Positions 17,749-25,633 of a stretch of 62,643 bases of DNA are shown here, piece by piece. This stretch comes from JANNYA01 sp043754435 (GTDB lineage Bacteria > Pseudomonadota > Gammaproteobacteria > Xanthomonadales > SZUA-5), in assembly GCA_043754435.1 (NCBI GenBank), contig JAYUUS010000020.1:1-62643 (forward strand). The letters are read 5' to 3'. Position 1 is the stretch's first letter. The number at the start of each line of letters is the position of its first letter. Both the position numbers and the translations under genes were made by a program. The notes under the pieces are model-generated. The model saw only the letters and a program-made list of their open reading frames with translations. It did not search any database and was not told the DNA's origin.

Positions 17749-18087
17749 ATGAGTGAAGTCGACGACGTTGCAAAGCTAGTCGCTGAGTACTTCGCGCAAG
17801 ATGGCGCCAAGGAAATAGTTGTTTCTCGGACAGGCGGCAGCCTCACAGCCGCGGGTGAACCGTTCTATGAGCGTGACAGGCTACTTGACACGCTTTCGAG
17901 GCGCTTGGTCGGCCTTTGCGAACAAGAGAATCCGGAAAAAATGTTGCTGGTTAGTGTTGCAAAGTTCGTCCGAGCACTCGTGCTCATGGAGTCTGCTGAA
18001 CAATTGTATTTCTTTACCTGCAACGTATCGGGCAAGCGGCAATCCGGATGGGCGTCGTCGGACAGAATTTTCTTTGTGCCCAACTAG
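17749..18087 (+). CDS. Small hypothetical protein
   Basis: A 112-residue soluble protein starting 8 bases after the deaD stop. It has no signal peptide, no membrane segment and no recognised domain. Its composition is normal for a coding gene, for example AKLVAEYFAQDGAKEIVVSR near the start and RIFFVPN at the end. It could be a small immunity-type or unknown accessory protein. The next 600 bases downstream are accessory in character. Confidence 0.5.
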   Translation: MSEVDDVAKLVAEYFAQDGAKEIVVSRTGGSLTAAGEPFYERDRLLDTLSRRLVGLCEQENPEKMLLVSVAKFVRALVLMESAEQLYFFTCNVSGKRQSGWASSDRIFFVPN

Positions 18088-18163
18088 CCGACAATGCGGC
18101 ATTCGGTGATTTTGGCTTACACTGTAGTTTCCGTGCCGCATTGTGGCTTATTAAATCGTTGAG

Positions 18164-18338
18164 GCTGTAGAAAAAGTGATTTCCAGAAACCTTTTGGTCG
18201 GCAATTCTGGCGGCTGCAAGGCTCTTGTAAGCCAAATCTGGGCAAGTTTTCATCCTTAAAGGCGCTTTTTTCAGCCAAGAGCGGCATCAATGAGCGCAGA
18301 CGGGTTGTAAACCAGGCCCAATTTACTTTTCCTACAGC
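18164..18338. mobile_element. MITE-like element or IS remnant with terminal inverted repeats
   Basis: The sequence gctgtagaaaaagt at 18164-18177 is repeated in inverted orientation at 18325-18338 with one mismatch, bounding about 175 bases. The end sequence resembles the ggctgttgaaa ends seen on several IS families. No transposase domain is recognised inside; a minus frame at 18117-18380 runs across it without known motifs. No clear target duplication was found. Confidence 0.45.
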
Positions 18339-18452
18339 ATCGTTAGGTGCCCAATGCAGTCCTTGAGTATTGACTCCCATCGCGCTGCAAATGGGTTTAC
18401 CTGAATTACGACGTTCTCGCGCCGAAGAAGGCTTTGGCTTGGTTTCTTGCTT

Positions 18453-18665
18453 ATGTTTCGTTACGGTTTTCTGCGCTGGGGTGTCTGGATACCCCCGATC
18501 ACCGACGATGCGGTCTATCCTGACTTTATCCGTGGCAAGCTCCGAATCTATGCAGGTTATGACAATTGGTTCGGTTACGATCTACTGGCAAGCAATGCTC
18601 CGACCGATGCATTTCTGCAACGCTTTTACGAGAGGCATTGTAAGTCCGATGGCAACCTAGCGTAG
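18453..18665 (+). CDS. Small hypothetical protein, possibly a C-terminal fragment
   Basis: A 70-residue frame from an ATG at 18453 reads WGVWIPPITDDAVYPDF, then RGKLRIYAGYDNWFGYDLLA and FLQRFYERHC. The aromatic-rich, well-folded look suggests a real protein domain. There is no convincing ribosome site, so it may be the remaining end of a longer gene interrupted by the element just upstream. I cannot name a family. Confidence 0.4.
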   Translation: MFRYGFLRWGVWIPPITDDAVYPDFIRGKLRIYAGYDNWFGYDLLASNAPTDAFLQRFYERHCKSDGNLA

Positions 18666-18726
18666 ATGTCCCGCCCGGAACGCTCAACAGCGTTCTGAAG
18701 CAGGCCAGTCTTAAGGAGTAATTTAT

Positions 18727-18939
18727 ATGCGTTACATGGTCGTTTTAGAGCAAGGCCCAACAAGCTATGGGGCGTATGTCCCTGATCTTCCAGGTTGTAT
18801 TGCAGTCGGCGAGTCTCAACAAGAGGTGCTGGAGCTAATTCAAGAGGCTATCGAGATCCATCTTGAGGGTCTAAAGGAGGAAGGGCAGCGCATTCCCGCT
18901 CCGCATTCTTCAAGCGCATTCGTCGAGGTTTATGCCTAA
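18727..18939 (+). CDS. HicB-family antitoxin, without HicA partner
   Basis: A 70-residue HicB-like protein with the partial RNase H fold typical of this family: MVVLEQGPTSYGAYVPDLPGCIAVGESQQEVLELIQEAI. A strong ribosome site (aaggag) precedes the ATG. No HicA toxin frame is found on either side within 300 bases, so it is an orphan. No C-terminal DNA-binding domain is present; the short form ends at FVEVYA. It may be a remnant antitoxin or have an independent role. Confidence 0.78.
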   Translation: MRYMVVLEQGPTSYGAYVPDLPGCIAVGESQQEVLELIQEAIEIHLEGLKEEGQRIPAPHSSSAFVEVYA

Positions 18940-18973
18940 CATAGGCACACAGTCGGTACCTTAGCTTGTTCGG

Positions 18974-19516
18974 TTAAACCACAATCCCCGCCCAACGCTT
19001 CTTCCACGCTTGCGGGCGAAATTCTGGAATAGCGAGCGCGGTAATTTGGCGGGTATCGTCACGCCAGAAGGATCGAAACTCGCCTTTCAAACCGGTTTTG
19101 TAAAAATGCGAGAGATATGACCAATCGCAGTGGAAATAGTCGCTAAGCCATTGGTCGAAATTCGCCACGCCCGCCTCGTGAAACAGCGCCAATGAATAGC
19201 GCGCCGCCGCTAATTCGTATTCGTACAGCTCCAGCATGCGCTCGCGGCTTAGATTTGGATCGGGCGTTTGGTTGCCAATGGTGCGGCCCTGTTCGCTCAA
19301 ATTCCACTGCACCGTGTGCCCAAATAAATGCGCAATAATAAACAGCGCATCTTCGGCTGAATTGTCATAGTCGACTTTGATTTCAGCGCCGTCCAAGTCA
19401 CCGCTAAACGGGTCGCTAACATCCGCAATCACCACTGGAACGGCATATTTGGCTTCAATATGGCGCTCAATTTGATTGAACGCAGTGCGAAATTCAACCT
19501 CGCTATGTTTCGCCAC
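18974..19516 (-). CDS. Hypothetical protein with zincin-like HLFGH motif, min operon
   Basis: A 180-residue protein that starts 2 bases after the minE stop and so seems to be the last gene of a min transcript. The segment AEDALFIIAHLFGHTVQWN recalls the helix of ImmA/IrrE-type metallopeptidases, and ELYEYELAAARYSLAL could supply the third ligand. But the catalytic glutamate of HExxH is replaced (HLFGH), so protease activity is doubtful. No membrane segment is visible. I know of no established role in division-site selection. Confidence 0.6.
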   Translation of the reverse strand: MAKHSEVEFRTAFNQIERHIEAKYAVPVVIADVSDPFSGDLDGAEIKVDYDNSAEDALFIIAHLFGHTVQWNLSEQGRTIGNQTPDPNLSRERMLELYEYELAAARYSLALFHEAGVANFDQWLSDYFHCDWSYLSHFYKTGLKGEFRSFWRDDTRQITALAIPEFRPQAWKKRWAGIVV

Positions 19517-19518
19517 GG

Positions 19519-19773
19519 CTAGGTCTTGTCGGGCAAGGTCACGGAAAGCTCGAAAATGTCTTGATTACCATCGGTTTGCATTTTTACAGTCACTGCGTCG
19601 CTATCGACGTTGACGTATTTGCGAATCACTTCAAGCAGTTCTTTGCGCAAAACCGGCAGATAATCGGGTGCACCGCGGTTTGAACGCGCTTGCGATACCA
19701 AAATCGTCAGGCGTTCGCGCGCTAAATTCGCGGTGCCGACGGGCCGGGCTTTAAAAAAATCAAATAGGCTCAT
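19519..19773 (-). CDS. minE: Cell division topological specificity factor MinE
   Basis: An 84-residue MinE, which stimulates the MinD ATPase and drives pole-to-pole oscillation. The N-terminal amphipathic start MSLFDFFKAR, the anti-MinCD segment TANLARERLTILVSQAR and the C-terminal DYLPVLRKELLEVIRKYVNVD with VTLP are all typical. It begins 3 bases after minD on the minus strand. Confidence 0.95.
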   Translation of the reverse strand: MSLFDFFKARPVGTANLARERLTILVSQARSNRGAPDYLPVLRKELLEVIRKYVNVDSDAVTVKMQTDGNQDIFELSVTLPDKT

Positions 19774-19776
19774 TGC

Positions 19777-20586
19777 TTAGCCTCCAAAAATACGCTGTAG
19801 AAAGCCTTTCTTCTTGGGCTCCAGAAAACGATACGGACGCGTTTCACCTAAAATTCGGCGCACCGCATCATCGTAAGCCATACCTGCTTCAGAGGCTTCT
19901 TCTAAAATGACCGGCGTACCTGCGTTCGATGCCTGCAGTACATCCGGGGATTCTGGAATCACGCCAATCACTTTCAACCCGAGAATATCCTCGACGTCTT
20001 TCACACTGAGCATTTCCCCACGCTCAACCCGATCTGGCGCGTAGCGTGTGAGCAGCAAGTGCTCAGCGATTTTTCCCTGGCCTAACTCTGCGCGTCGGCT
20101 TTTGCTCGCCATCAAGCCTAACACGCGGTCTGAATCCCGTACGCTCGATACTTCAGGGTTGACCACGACCACCGCGCGGTCGGCAAAATACATTGCCATG
20201 TGTGCACCGTGTTCAATGCCAGCAGGTGAATCACACAGCACAATGTCAAAACTCGCTTTCAGATCGTTCAATACCCGCTCAACCCCTGCGACGGTCAGCG
20301 CGTCTTTATCGCGGGTTTGACTGGCCGCCAAAATGGCTAAGTTATCAAAACGTTTGTCCTTGATAAGCGCTTGCTTAAGCGTGCAATCGCCATTGATGAC
20401 GTTGACAAAGTCGTACACCACGCGGCGTTCGCAGCCCATGATTAAATCTAAATTACGCAGGCCAATGTCAAAATCGACGACCGCGACGCGTTTGCCTAAA
20501 CGCGCGAAGCCGCAGGCAATCGACGCACTCGTGGTGGTTTTACCCACGCCGCCTTTGCCAGACGTGACTACAATAATTTCCGCCAA
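19777..20586 (-). CDS. minD: Septum site-determining ATPase MinD
   Basis: MinD is a membrane-associated ParA-type ATPase that recruits MinC and responds to MinE. The deviant Walker A GKGGVGKTTTSA, DFDIGLRNLDL, and DSPAGIEHGA are present. The C-terminal amphipathic helix is KKKGFLQRIFGG. The start is a TTG at 20586 (LAEIIVVTSGKGG), supported by a good ribosome site (ggagaac) 5 bases upstream. A longer frame from 20634 adds 16 residues unlike MinD. The minC-minD gap is 187 bases and contains 33-base tandem repeats. Confidence 0.96.
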   Translation of the reverse strand: MAEIIVVTSGKGGVGKTTTSASIACGFARLGKRVAVVDFDIGLRNLDLIMGCERRVVYDFVNVINGDCTLKQALIKDKRFDNLAILAASQTRDKDALTVAGVERVLNDLKASFDIVLCDSPAGIEHGAHMAMYFADRAVVVVNPEVSSVRDSDRVLGLMASKSRRAELGQGKIAEHLLLTRYAPDRVERGEMLSVKDVEDILGLKVIGVIPESPDVLQASNAGTPVILEEASEAGMAYDDAVRRILGETRPYRFLEPKKKGFLQRIFGG

Positions 20587-20644
20587 GTTGTTCTCCAAAT
20601 GTCGTAGTTTCAGCGAACGCATCCAGGCGCACATCCGATTGGCG

Positions 20645-20733
20645 TGGCAAAACAGTTGAGTGAAAGTGTTTTTGCTTTGACAAAATAGTTAAATCAAGGT
20701 GTTTTCGCCTTGGCAAAACAGTTAAATCAAACG
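20645..20733. repeat. 33-bp tandem repeat in minC-minD spacer
   Basis: Two full and one partial copy of a 33-base unit start at 20645, 20678 and 20711, each opening with tggcaaaac or tgacaaaat. The unit carries a gttttgc/gcaaaac-like inverted repeat, clearest at 20701-20719. It lies in the leader of minD on the minus strand. Related palindromes lie at 22321-22338 and 45718-45735. Confidence 0.75.
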
Positions 20734-20773
20734 CCGCCAAGTTGTTTAGCACATTCGCTGAATGGGTAAATGA

Positions 20774-21661
20774 TTAATTAAGTATATCAAAGTGTAGTTT
20801 GTCGCCATCGAGACAAATTTGCACGGATTTACCCCTTAAATCTGTTGGAATCGCTTCAAAAACGCGAAATACGCCCGCGATCGACACCAGTTCAGCGGCA
20901 AAAGCTAAACAATAAATCCGCGCACTGCGATCGCCCGAGGCACCGGCAATCACTTTTCCCATTAGTCGACCGTAGATATGGATGCTGCCATCCGCAATGA
21001 CCTCACTGCTGGCCCCAGCTGTGCCAGTGACGATCAGGTCACGACCTTTGGCATAGAGCTGTTGACCAGAACGCACCTGACCTTCATAGCGCTGTACTGC
21101 TAGAACGAGTGGTGCGGCTGGCTCAACGCGGGCGCTCTCAATGCGGGCGCTTGGCATCGGCAGCTGCACGGCTTCCAGACGTGGTTGAACGGCCAATGCA
21201 GCGGGAACGGCAGCCAACTCAACTGGAGGCACTTTAGCAGCGATCGGTTCCGGAACGGCTATTGTCGCCTTCAGTGTAGGCGCATTTTTGCGCTGCGCAT
21301 CGCTGGCTTCCACACTCTCAGGTTTACCCTTTCCAGAACGCTTTAAAGGCGCTAACACTCCTAAACGCAAACCTTTGGCGATGGCTGCATGGGTCGAATC
21401 TGGCTCGGCAACAAGGGCGATGGGCTGCATGCCCGCGTAGCGCAAGCGTGTCACGATATCTTCAACAAACTCCGTATCCGCAGCCCTGCCGCAGGCGCTG
21501 AAATCCAGCGCCACCGGGGCGCCCTCCAATAACTCTGGTGCCGCAGAAACCTGATCGGCGACAAAATTTTGAATTGCGTTCGCATCCGTTTGATAAATCG
21601 CCAAACGCATTAGCGAGAATTGCGCGCTTTTAAGCTCACAAGCGCCTTTGGTCATAGTCAT
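20774..21661 (-). CDS. minC: Septum site-determining protein MinC
   Basis: A 295-residue FtsZ polymerisation inhibitor. The N-terminal domain (KSAQFSLMRLAIYQ to about 115) binds FtsZ, and the C-terminal beta-helix (GQQLYAKGRDLIVTGTAGASSEVIADGSIHIYGRLMGKVIAG) binds MinD. The linker between them, about residues 118-190, is long and Ala/Pro/Val-rich, longer than in E. coli. An in-frame ATG at residue 3 is an alternative start. It heads minC-minD-minE but is separated from minD by a repeat-bearing spacer. Confidence 0.93.
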   Translation of the reverse strand: MTMTKGACELKSAQFSLMRLAIYQTDANAIQNFVADQVSAAPELLEGAPVALDFSACGRAADTEFVEDIVTRLRYAGMQPIALVAEPDSTHAAIAKGLRLGVLAPLKRSGKGKPESVEASDAQRKNAPTLKATIAVPEPIAAKVPPVELAAVPAALAVQPRLEAVQLPMPSARIESARVEPAAPLVLAVQRYEGQVRSGQQLYAKGRDLIVTGTAGASSEVIADGSIHIYGRLMGKVIAGASGDRSARIYCLAFAAELVSIAGVFRVFEAIPTDLRGKSVQICLDGDKLHFDILN

Positions 21662-21665
21662 CGGT

Positions 21666-22283
21666 TCAAGCCGACAGCTTTAGTTCGGGCCGCATGTTTA
21701 ACCGATCCTGCCATGCCCATGCCGGCAAAACTGCCTCCGGCCTGGATAGGTAAGAGTCGCGTACAAAAGTGTAAGGGTCGAGAGATTTGCACATCAGGCT
21801 AACGCGTCGGCCATTCGGCAATGTTTGTTGCCCCGCTTCGACAAAACCTTGGGTTTTGAAAAACAGCAGCGAGACTTCATCGCGGGGTTGAATGAAAACC
21901 TCGGTGACCAAAATAGGTTGGCGAACTTCGGCAAAACTCAAAATATCGGCGTAAAAAAGCCGCCCGATGCCGCTGCGCCGATGATCCTGCGTCATCACCA
22001 CGCGATCAATATAGACGAATTCCGGGTAGTGCGCCTTAAACCAGGTAAAATTCGGGCTGTCGTAGTCCGCATCAGGCGTCAAGGCAATTAAAAACCCGGC
22101 CACTTGGTCGTTAATCTCGGCGACGCGAAAGTAACGTGCAATATCCAAAAACCGGGCCATGCGTGCCCGATCAATCGGTAAAATGCTTTCGCCAGCGCTG
22201 TTGTTGATGGCTAAAATGGTATCAAGATCTGCGATGTTCACGTCCCGCAGGCAAATAGACAAGTCGGAAATCTTTGAAATCAT
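21666..22283 (-). CDS. GNAT-family N-acetyltransferase
   Basis: A GNAT acetyltransferase of about 205 residues. The acetyl-CoA site is visible in VVMTQDHRRSGIGRLFYADI, preceded by the beta strand FVYIDR. The start at 22283 (MISKISDLSICLRD) fits the family; a frame open to 22415 would add 44 residues with a Cys/Asn-rich look and is rejected. It ends only 4 bases upstream of minC and so may be co-transcribed with min. The acetyl acceptor is unknown. Confidence 0.8.
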   Translation of the reverse strand: MISKISDLSICLRDVNIADLDTILAINNSAGESILPIDRARMARFLDIARYFRVAEINDQVAGFLIALTPDADYDSPNFTWFKAHYPEFVYIDRVVMTQDHRRSGIGRLFYADILSFAEVRQPILVTEVFIQPRDEVSLLFFKTQGFVEAGQQTLPNGRRVSLMCKSLDPYTFVRDSYLSRPEAVLPAWAWQDRLNMRPELKLSA

Positions 22284-22320
22284 AGGGTTACAGCCGCCAT
22301 AGTAATTCCTTGATTTGAAT

Positions 22321-22338
22321 GTTTTGCTGGAGCAAAAC
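22321..22338. repeat. Perfect 18-bp palindrome (gttttgc-4-gcaaaac)
   Basis: gttttgctggagcaaaac is a perfect 7-base stem with a 4-base loop. It sits about 38 bases before the GNAT start on the minus strand. A sister copy with a different loop lies before gyrB at 45718-45735. Confidence 0.75.
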
Positions 22339-22590
22339 ACGTTAATGCTCAGGTGAGGTACGGTAAAAGCGCTGGTTATGCACGTCAAGCCATTATGCCC
22401 AGCGATTGAGCGCACGCCAAGGGAAAAGTTCGGGTGAGTGGGCTGTCAGTCTTTACTCAAACATTGAAATTAACTTGGCTAGTCAGAATTTTTGAAGAAA
22501 CTTCGCTTCTGCTGCACAATTCATTCCGCCGTTACGCATGACCTATGACGCATGCAAATGCACGCTATAATCTGCGACCCTGAGTATCTG

Positions 22591-23769
22591 ATGGCGCCAC
22601 GAACCTACTCGCACGCACAATTACTGCTCTATGCCGGCCTGTTTACACACGGCTGCGTCGGGCTGTTGCTGTTTGTTCTAGGCGGCAGCGACGGCCCCAT
22701 GCAGATAGCGCTTGCCGCGCGCATCTTGCTTTGGCTTTGCTATTTTGCATTTGGCATCGCGTATTTTGTCTTGCTTTCGGAGCGTAGCGCCAATGCCAAG
22801 CTTACCAACATTATGTTGCTTTTGATTTGCAGCGCGATGTTGACGTTTGCTTACGTGATCGCGAATGGCTTGGCGGCGGTATTGCTGATGGTTTCGGCGG
22901 CCGCCATTGCTTACGCCTTGCCATTGCGCCCGGCGCTGGTTTGGATGATCGGGCAAAACCTAGCGTTTTTGCCTATTTTGGCAGCGCAGGGAAAATTGCC
23001 GCTCATTGAAGTAGTGCTCACGGTTGCGATGTATTTGGGCGTGTCCAGTTTCGTGTTTATGACCGCGTGGATCGGCAAGCGGCAAATGCAGGCACGCGAA
23101 CAGCTGCGTTTAGTCAATATGGAGCTGCGCGCCGCGCAAGCAATGCTCTCCGATACTGAACGCACCGCTGAGCGTTTGCGCATCTCGCGTGAGCTGCACG
23201 ATTTGGTGGGTCATCACTTAACGGCGCTCGCACTCAACTTAGAGGTCGCCACGCATTTGACCGAAGGCAAAGCGCTGACACACGTACAGCAAGCGCAGAG
23301 TATCTCCAAACTCTTGTTGAGCGATGTGCGCGAAGTGGTGAGCACGCTGCGTGAAGGCGACCCGATGCAGCTTGACCGCACGCTTAAAGCGATGATCGCT
23401 GACGTGCCTATGCCAAAAGTGCACTTGAATTTACCGCACCCGTTTATCTTAAGCGATGCACCGCGCGCGCACGCGCTGCTGCGCTTAGCGCAAGAAGTGC
23501 TGACCAATGCGATAAAACATTCGGGCGCACGCAACTTGTGGCTCACTTTTGCGCTGCGTGACGCAGGCGTCGAGGTTAGCGCGCATGATGACGGGCATGG
23601 CACGGATCAATTAAAAGATGGCAATGGCCTTGCTGGCATGCGCGAGCGTTTGGCGGCATTTGGCGGCACAATTGTGTGTGAAAGCGCGGTTGGAAGAGGC
23701 TTTAATGTTGCGGCATTTCTACCGCTGCGAACGCATGTGGCGCTCATAAATGGAACTGGAGAACGATAA
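22591..23769 (+). CDS. Sensor histidine kinase, NarL/DesK type (HisKA_3)
   Basis: A membrane sensor kinase of about 392 residues. Five or six hydrophobic segments fill the first 170 residues, a DesK-like sensor without a large periplasmic domain. A coiled stretch leads to the phosphoacceptor site RISRELHDLVGHHLTALALNL (histidine in the ELHD word). The HATPase domain follows with EVLTNAIKHS, HDDGHGTDQL and GNGLAGMRERL. The start at 22591 is preferred; a TATAAT box lies at 22566-22571, and an alternative ATG at 22552 would fall upstream of it. Its stop overlaps the response regulator start (TAATG). Confidence 0.87.
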   Translation: MAPRTYSHAQLLLYAGLFTHGCVGLLLFVLGGSDGPMQIALAARILLWLCYFAFGIAYFVLLSERSANAKLTNIMLLLICSAMLTFAYVIANGLAAVLLMVSAAAIAYALPLRPALVWMIGQNLAFLPILAAQGKLPLIEVVLTVAMYLGVSSFVFMTAWIGKRQMQAREQLRLVNMELRAAQAMLSDTERTAERLRISRELHDLVGHHLTALALNLEVATHLTEGKALTHVQQAQSISKLLLSDVREVVSTLREGDPMQLDRTLKAMIADVPMPKVHLNLPHPFILSDAPRAHALLRLAQEVLTNAIKHSGARNLWLTFALRDAGVEVSAHDDGHGTDQLKDGNGLAGMRERLAAFGGTIVCESAVGRGFNVAAFLPLRTHVALINGTGER

Positions 23770-24461
23770 TGACAACGCAATTTAAGCCAACGCTCGCACA
23801 CGGCGCGGATGGTGCAGCGCGCATTCGCGTGTGTTTAGTGGATGACCAAATGCTCGTGCGTGCAGGAATTCGCAGCTTGCTAGAGCTTTCAGATTCGGTA
23901 GAAGTCGTCGCGGAAGCGGTCGATGCCGACAGTGCCATCGCCATTATTCCCCAAATTAAACCCGATGTTGTTTTGCTGGACATGCAAATGCCGGGCAAGC
24001 TTGGGCTGGAAGTATTGCGCGAACTGGGGCCCAAAGGACTCTTGCCGCCAACCGTAATTTTAACGACGTTCGACGACGATCAGTATGTTTTGGCCGGCCT
24101 TCAGGCGGGCGCGCGCGGCTATTTACTGAAAGATGTATCGTTAGATCAGCTGGTCGATGCGATTAAAGCCGTTGCGGCAGGCGGCACGTTAGTCAAGCCC
24201 GCAATTACCCAACGATTGCTTTCAGGTTTGAGCCATTTGGAAAACAAATTTGCGGCACTCGATGTGCCGGATCACTTGACCGAGCGTGAAACCGAGATTT
24301 TGCGACTCATGAGCGCAGGTTACAGTAACAAAGAAATTGCGCGTGCTTTGGATGTGGCGGAAGGCACCGTCAAAAATCATGTGTCTAACATTCTTTCTAA
24401 GCTTGGCGTGCGTGATCGCACACGCGCGGTGTTAAAGGCGTTTGAGTTGAAATTAGTGTAG
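23769..24461 (+). CDS. LuxR/NarL-family response regulator
   Basis: A 230-residue regulator with a receiver domain (acidic pocket D25/D26, phosphoacceptor D71 in VLLDMQMPGK, YLLKD lysine) and a C-terminal GerE/LuxR helix-turn-helix (LTERETEILRLMSAGYSNKEIARALDVAEGTVKNHV). It is coupled to the kinase upstream by a one-base overlap. The RiPP precursor gene begins 76 bases downstream on the same strand, so the system could regulate that cluster. No direct evidence of a binding site was found. Confidence 0.92.
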   Translation: MTTQFKPTLAHGADGAARIRVCLVDDQMLVRAGIRSLLELSDSVEVVAEAVDADSAIAIIPQIKPDVVLLDMQMPGKLGLEVLRELGPKGLLPPTVILTTFDDDQYVLAGLQAGARGYLLKDVSLDQLVDAIKAVAAGGTLVKPAITQRLLSGLSHLENKFAALDVPDHLTERETEILRLMSAGYSNKEIARALDVAEGTVKNHVSNILSKLGVRDRTRAVLKAFELKLV

Positions 24462-24475
24462 TGCGTTAATATCGC

Positions 24476-24504
24476 TTGAGCTTCCGGCAATTGAATTCTA
24501 TAAT
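24476..24504 (+). promoter_or_regulatory. Putative sigma-70 promoter of the RiPP cluster
   Basis: TTGAGC at 24476-24481 and a perfect TATAAT at 24499-24504 are separated by 17 bases. The precursor ATG lies 33 bases after the -10 box, with ttaagg as a weak ribosome site in between. This supports independent transcription of the precursor. Confidence 0.6.
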
Positions 24505-24537
24505 CGCGATCAAGTTTACCCTTTAAGGCACACGCAG

Positions 24538-24699
24538 ATGAGCAAAATACAACCGAACACAACTGTTGAATCACAGGTTGTCGTGCGCGAGGTCTATCAA
24601 GTGCCCGCATTAACTCTTTTGGGCGACGTGCGGGATTTGACGCTCGGTGGTTCGCCCGGCTCGGGTGACTCGGGCAACCCAGCTGCTGAGCGCTTCTAA
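24538..24699 (+). CDS. Lasso-type RiPP precursor peptide
   Basis: A 53-residue peptide. The leader carries Y20-x-x-P23-x-L25-x-x-x-G29, the signature recognised by lasso RRE proteins, and a threonine at position 35, the penultimate leader site. Cleavage after L36 would give the core GGSPGSGDSGNPAAERF (17 residues). Its first glycine and Asp8 have the right spacing for an 8-residue macrolactam ring with a 9-residue tail. The gene has its own promoter-like sequence and is followed 7 bases later by an HprK-like kinase gene. The role of the product is unknown. That the product is a true lasso is uncertain because no cyclase is present. Confidence 0.8.
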   Translation: MSKIQPNTTVESQVVVREVYQVPALTLLGDVRDLTLGGSPGSGDSGNPAAERF

Positions 24700-24706
24700 A
24701 CGCTGA

Positions 24707-25633
24707 ATGGTCGATTTGCGACTCACTGTCGCCGGACATACCGAATGCTATAGCGGAACCCTTGCAGGCCAGCGAACCCTAAGTTCACTGGCCTGCTCGC
24801 ATTTGGAGACGAATGAAAATGCCGAGCTGATGCTGCATGATCCTGGCGATCAGCGGCACGGTAGCGATGAGTTCGAGAATTTTTCAGAACACGATGCCAG
24901 CAAGAGCGTGGAAATCCACGCTGAACTTGAAGCGAACCCGGTCACACTACGTGCAATCCATACTTTGCAGCGCAGTTATTTTACCGGCCCAGATGCTTCG
25001 TTTTGGGTAGACACTAACGGCAGCTGTGCGGCCTTAACACATTGTGCGCACAATCCAGTGCCTTGGCTATTTGGCCCGGTACTGATTTTAGCTTTGGCGC
25101 GTTTAGGCGTGTACTGTTTGCATGCCAGTGCTGCCTTGACAGCCAAGGGTGACGCAGCCACTGTTTTTGTAGGACATAGTGGCGCCGGTAAATCGAGTTT
25201 GGCGCGCGCGATATCTAAGCGGGTCGGCGCGCAGCGCTTGTGTGATGACATCACGCCAATTGCACTGCGCGCGGGCAAGCTGTACGTGCTGCCCCGCTTT
25301 CCACAATTAAAACTGAGCGCGGTGGATCAAAATTTGCCGGAGCAGGTGCCATTAAAACGCTTAGTCTTGTTAAATGCAGCGCAGACATGGCTTGCAAGCG
25401 AGCATCAAGCTTTAACGCAGCGCGAGTTGTTTGAAGCGTTGACACGTCACACGGTGGCTACCCGGCTTTACTCAGCTACAGATACGCGTATTTGGTGGCA
25501 AGTATTGCCGCAGATCATGGCGGCACTGAGCGATTCTTGCTCAATTCGGCCGGGTTTCGATGCACAAGCGCCCGAACGCGCTATGCTTGCCGCGCTTGAC
25601 GCTTTGGATGCCTTGGATAGTTTATGTGGTTGA
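24707..25633 (+). CDS. HprK-related kinase of RiPP cluster
   Basis: A 308-residue protein whose second half resembles HPr kinase. It contains LHASAALTAKGDAATVFVGHSGAGKSSLARAI, with the P-loop at 156-164, and LCDDITPIALRAGKLYVLPRFPQLKL. The N-terminal 90 residues are unlike HprK and may bind the peptide. In the HPr-rel-A type systems and in some lasso clusters such kinases phosphorylate a peptide. Here the serines at precursor positions 39, 42 and 45 are candidates, but this is inference. The gene overlaps the B2 gene by 10 bases. Confidence 0.8.
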   Translation: MVDLRLTVAGHTECYSGTLAGQRTLSSLACSHLETNENAELMLHDPGDQRHGSDEFENFSEHDASKSVEIHAELEANPVTLRAIHTLQRSYFTGPDASFWVDTNGSCAALTHCAHNPVPWLFGPVLILALARLGVYCLHASAALTAKGDAATVFVGHSGAGKSSLARAISKRVGAQRLCDDITPIALRAGKLYVLPRFPQLKLSAVDQNLPEQVPLKRLVLLNAAQTWLASEHQALTQRELFEALTRHTVATRLYSATDTRIWWQVLPQIMAALSDSCSIRPGFDAQAPERAMLAALDALDALDSLCG

